Positions 42,753 through 43,987 of a stretch of 43,987 nt of DNA are shown in pieces (position 1 is the first letter of the stretch; each line of letters opens with the position of its first letter). The notes beneath the pieces are model-generated. The model searched no databases, was not told where the DNA came from, and was given only the letters and a program-made list of their open reading frames with translations. Origin of the DNA: an uncultured Oscillospiraceae bacterium. Its GTDB lineage: Bacteria > Bacillota > Clostridia > Oscillospirales > Oscillospiraceae. The stretch spans positions 1 through 43,987 of the forward strand of contig CAAFPE010000011.1 in the NCBI GenBank assembly GCA_900764755.1. Reading direction: 5' to 3'. The translations under genes and the position numbers were made by a program.

Positions 42753-42776
42753 GAGCTGCCAAAGCACTGGCAGCTC
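42753..42776 (-). terminator. Terminator after the HAD phosphatase
   Basis: A 9-bp stem, GAGCTGCCA with its complement, around a 6-nt loop, followed on the minus strand by TTCTTTTCTGTTTTTCC; 19 bp past the stop. Confidence 0.75.
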
Positions 42777-42794
42777 CTCCTTGAAAGGCAGGAT

Positions 42795-43451
42795 TTAGTT
42801 CAGCGACAGCAGATATTCGCCCAGTTCGGCCACTGAGGAGACCAGCCTCCATGGCTCTGCCTGACGCAGCTCCTCCTCAGAGCCATAGCCGTAGGCGACC
42901 GCAACACATGGGATCCCGGTCTTTCGGGCACCAAGAATATCGTGCTCCTTGTCGCCCACCATGATGGCCCGGTCCCGCTGGCCGGACAGTCCCAGCCGTG
43001 TCAGCGCCTCCTCAATAACATCTGCCTTTTCAGTCCGCTTTTCATCCATGGTGGCTCCCACGATCTCCTGGAAAAAGGGAGTCAGTCCGAAATGCTCCAG
43101 GATCTGCCGGACATAGTGCTCCGGTTTGGAGGAAGCCACCGTCAAAACGTGTCCCCGTCCGGTCAGGGCCTGGAGTATTTCCGGGATGCCGGGGTAGGGC
43201 CTGTTTTCAAAGATCCCTGTGGTGGAATAGCGCTCCCGGTAGAATTGAACCGCCTGACCGGCCTCCTCCCGGGTCATGCCGGAAAAGGACATGAACTGGG
43301 AGATCAGGGGCGGTCCGATGAAGGAGCGGAGCTTTTGAACATCTGGCTCGGGCTTTCCCATTTTTTCCAGAGCATACTGGACAGAGCGGATGATCCCCTC
43401 ACCGGACTCCGTGAGCGTCCCATCCAAATCAAATAAAAGATACCGGCTCAA
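42795..43451 (-). CDS. HAD-family phosphatase (phosphoglycolate phosphatase-like)
   Basis: A 218-residue HAD hydrolase. Motif I is DLDGTLTES with nucleophile D8 and D10, motif II VASSKPEHY, the lysine comes from the KRTEKADVI region, and motif IV is GDKEHDILGA. The helical cap (~18-85) places it with Gph/PpaX-type enzymes; substrate could be phosphoglycolate, pyrophosphate or another phosphoester. The start is TTG at 43451, 8 nt after AGGAGG. It is monocistronic. Confidence 0.9.
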   Translation of the reverse strand: MSRYLLFDLDGTLTESGEGIIRSVQYALEKMGKPEPDVQKLRSFIGPPLISQFMSFSGMTREEAGQAVQFYRERYSTTGIFENRPYPGIPEILQALTGRGHVLTVASSKPEHYVRQILEHFGLTPFFQEIVGATMDEKRTEKADVIEEALTRLGLSGQRDRAIMVGDKEHDILGARKTGIPCVAVAYGYGSEEELRQAEPWRLVSSVAELGEYLLSLN

Positions 43452-43598
43452 CTGCTGTTCCTCCTATATCATAGCATCAAGCTTGACCATTATACCATTA
43501 AACAAAAGAGAGTTCAATCAAAAAGTCCGGCAGGACTGGGACACGGCACTCCGGGGGGCGGCATAGAATGGGGGGAGATCACACAGGGAGGGATGGAG

Positions 43599-43871
43599 AT
43601 GACTGATCACTGTGGACCGGGGCGGCGGAAGGCCCCGGCAAGCCGGCGTTCAGACCCGGAGGAGATGCTGGCTAAGGTGCAGGCCGCCGCGGAGGAGATG
43701 ACCATGCGGCGCTATGTCCATACGCCGCCGGAGGGGCGGCCCTGCTGTCCCGAGGGCTGCCTGGCGGCACTGCTGGGGGAGCTGAACCAGATCCAGGACC
43801 ACCGGAACCAGATCCTGGTGGAACTGCTGCGCACCCTGGAGAGGATGGCCGCCGCTCTGGATGGGCGGTAA
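43599..43871 (+). CDS. Small protein of unknown function
   Basis: A 90-residue protein with a basic N-terminus (GPGRRKAPASRR), a PCCPEGC cysteine cluster near residue 49 and a helical C-terminus (LAALLGELNQIQDHRNQILVELLRTLERMAAAL) that looks like a coiled coil. I do not recognise the family. ATG at 43599 is 6 nt after GGAGGG; the ATG at 43593 would touch the ribosome binding site. The reading is supported by the binding site and codon use only. Confidence 0.6.
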   Translation: MTDHCGPGRRKAPASRRSDPEEMLAKVQAAAEEMTMRRYVHTPPEGRPCCPEGCLAALLGELNQIQDHRNQILVELLRTLERMAAALDGR

Positions 43872-43887
43872 CAGCGGTCCGGCCACG

Positions 43888-43987
43888 GAAAAATCCCCCC
43901 CCCCCCCGCGCCGCGGGGGGGGGGGTTTTTTTTTTTGTTATTTGTGGGGGGGCGGCGGGGGGCGGGGGGGGGAGAAACAACCAACAC
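43888..43987. other. Homopolymer-rich contig end, probably unreliable
   Basis: Long runs of C, G and T (about 13, 12 and 12 bases) form an AAAAATCCC.../...GGGTTTTT palindrome, followed by G-rich sequence. It looks like a real intrinsic terminator of the preceding gene whose runs were inflated by sequencing or assembly error at a contig edge. Confidence 0.6.

Noticed and set aside
40719..42836. 705-codon plus-strand frame opposite the Crp-transporter operon
   Set aside because: Antisense shadow; no start signal, no recognisable domain, and four well-supported genes on the other strand.

Overview
The window looks like one chromosomal contig, about 60% GC in its core, from a strictly anaerobic gut Firmicute of the Oscillospiraceae type (Flavonifractor/Lawsonibacter-like). 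This is inferred from gene content: type III glutamine synthetase, flavodiiron protein plus rubredoxin, EFR1-type flavodoxin/ferredoxin, DUF421-DUF4363 pair, SLH-domain protease and diaminopimelate epimerase. No rRNA or tRNA gene was seen, so the species is not fixed. The right end decays into long C/G/T homopolymers and looks like a degraded contig end.

Region 1 (1-~6900) is an integrative and mobilizable element that continues beyond the left edge. On the minus strand it carries an excisionase-like protein, a tyrosine integrase, a MobC-like ribbon-helix-helix protein, a RepA-type helicase, an iteron and hairpin region that may be a replication and transfer origin, a MobV relaxase, and the first 416 codons of a tet(W)-like ribosomal protection gene with its leader and attenuator. 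A plus-strand Xre-type regulator reads divergently from the excisionase. Three 18-bp direct repeats lie across the excisionase promoter. The element abuts the last codons of guaA, a well-known integration site.

Region 2 (6904-13600) holds guaA, a tiny promoter-peptide-terminator unit, a lipoprotein and carAB. This GuaA keeps the synthetase half, but its glutaminase half lacks both catalytic segments, so it should be unable to use glutamine by itself.

Region 3 (13827-30119): DUF421/DUF4363; an OpuC-like ABC operon (ATPase with an extra heptad, a permease with an internal deletion, a permease-binding protein fusion); flavodiiron protein and rubredoxin; two COG0523/CobW GTPases, one with a large His/Cys metal-binding insert; an S41 protease with SLH domains; purA, galM, a helical protein of unknown function, and glnN.

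Region 4 (30425-37517), plus strand: dapF, an NhaC-type antiporter, a lone tyrosine recombinase, ruvX, an ABM-domain protein, an EFR1 flavodoxin/ferredoxin, then a class II aldolase overlapping mtnA. The last pair suggests salvage of 5'-deoxyadenosine or methylthioadenosine sugars.

Region 5 (37737-43871): a GH13 amylase behind a leader terminator, a 25-residue membrane peptide with its own promoter, a Crp-type regulator followed by a TauABC/SsuABC-like transporter, a HAD phosphatase and a small unknown protein. A family of small non-coding repeats with TGTCRAAAAA ends occurs at least three times between genes (27579, 32685, 37573).
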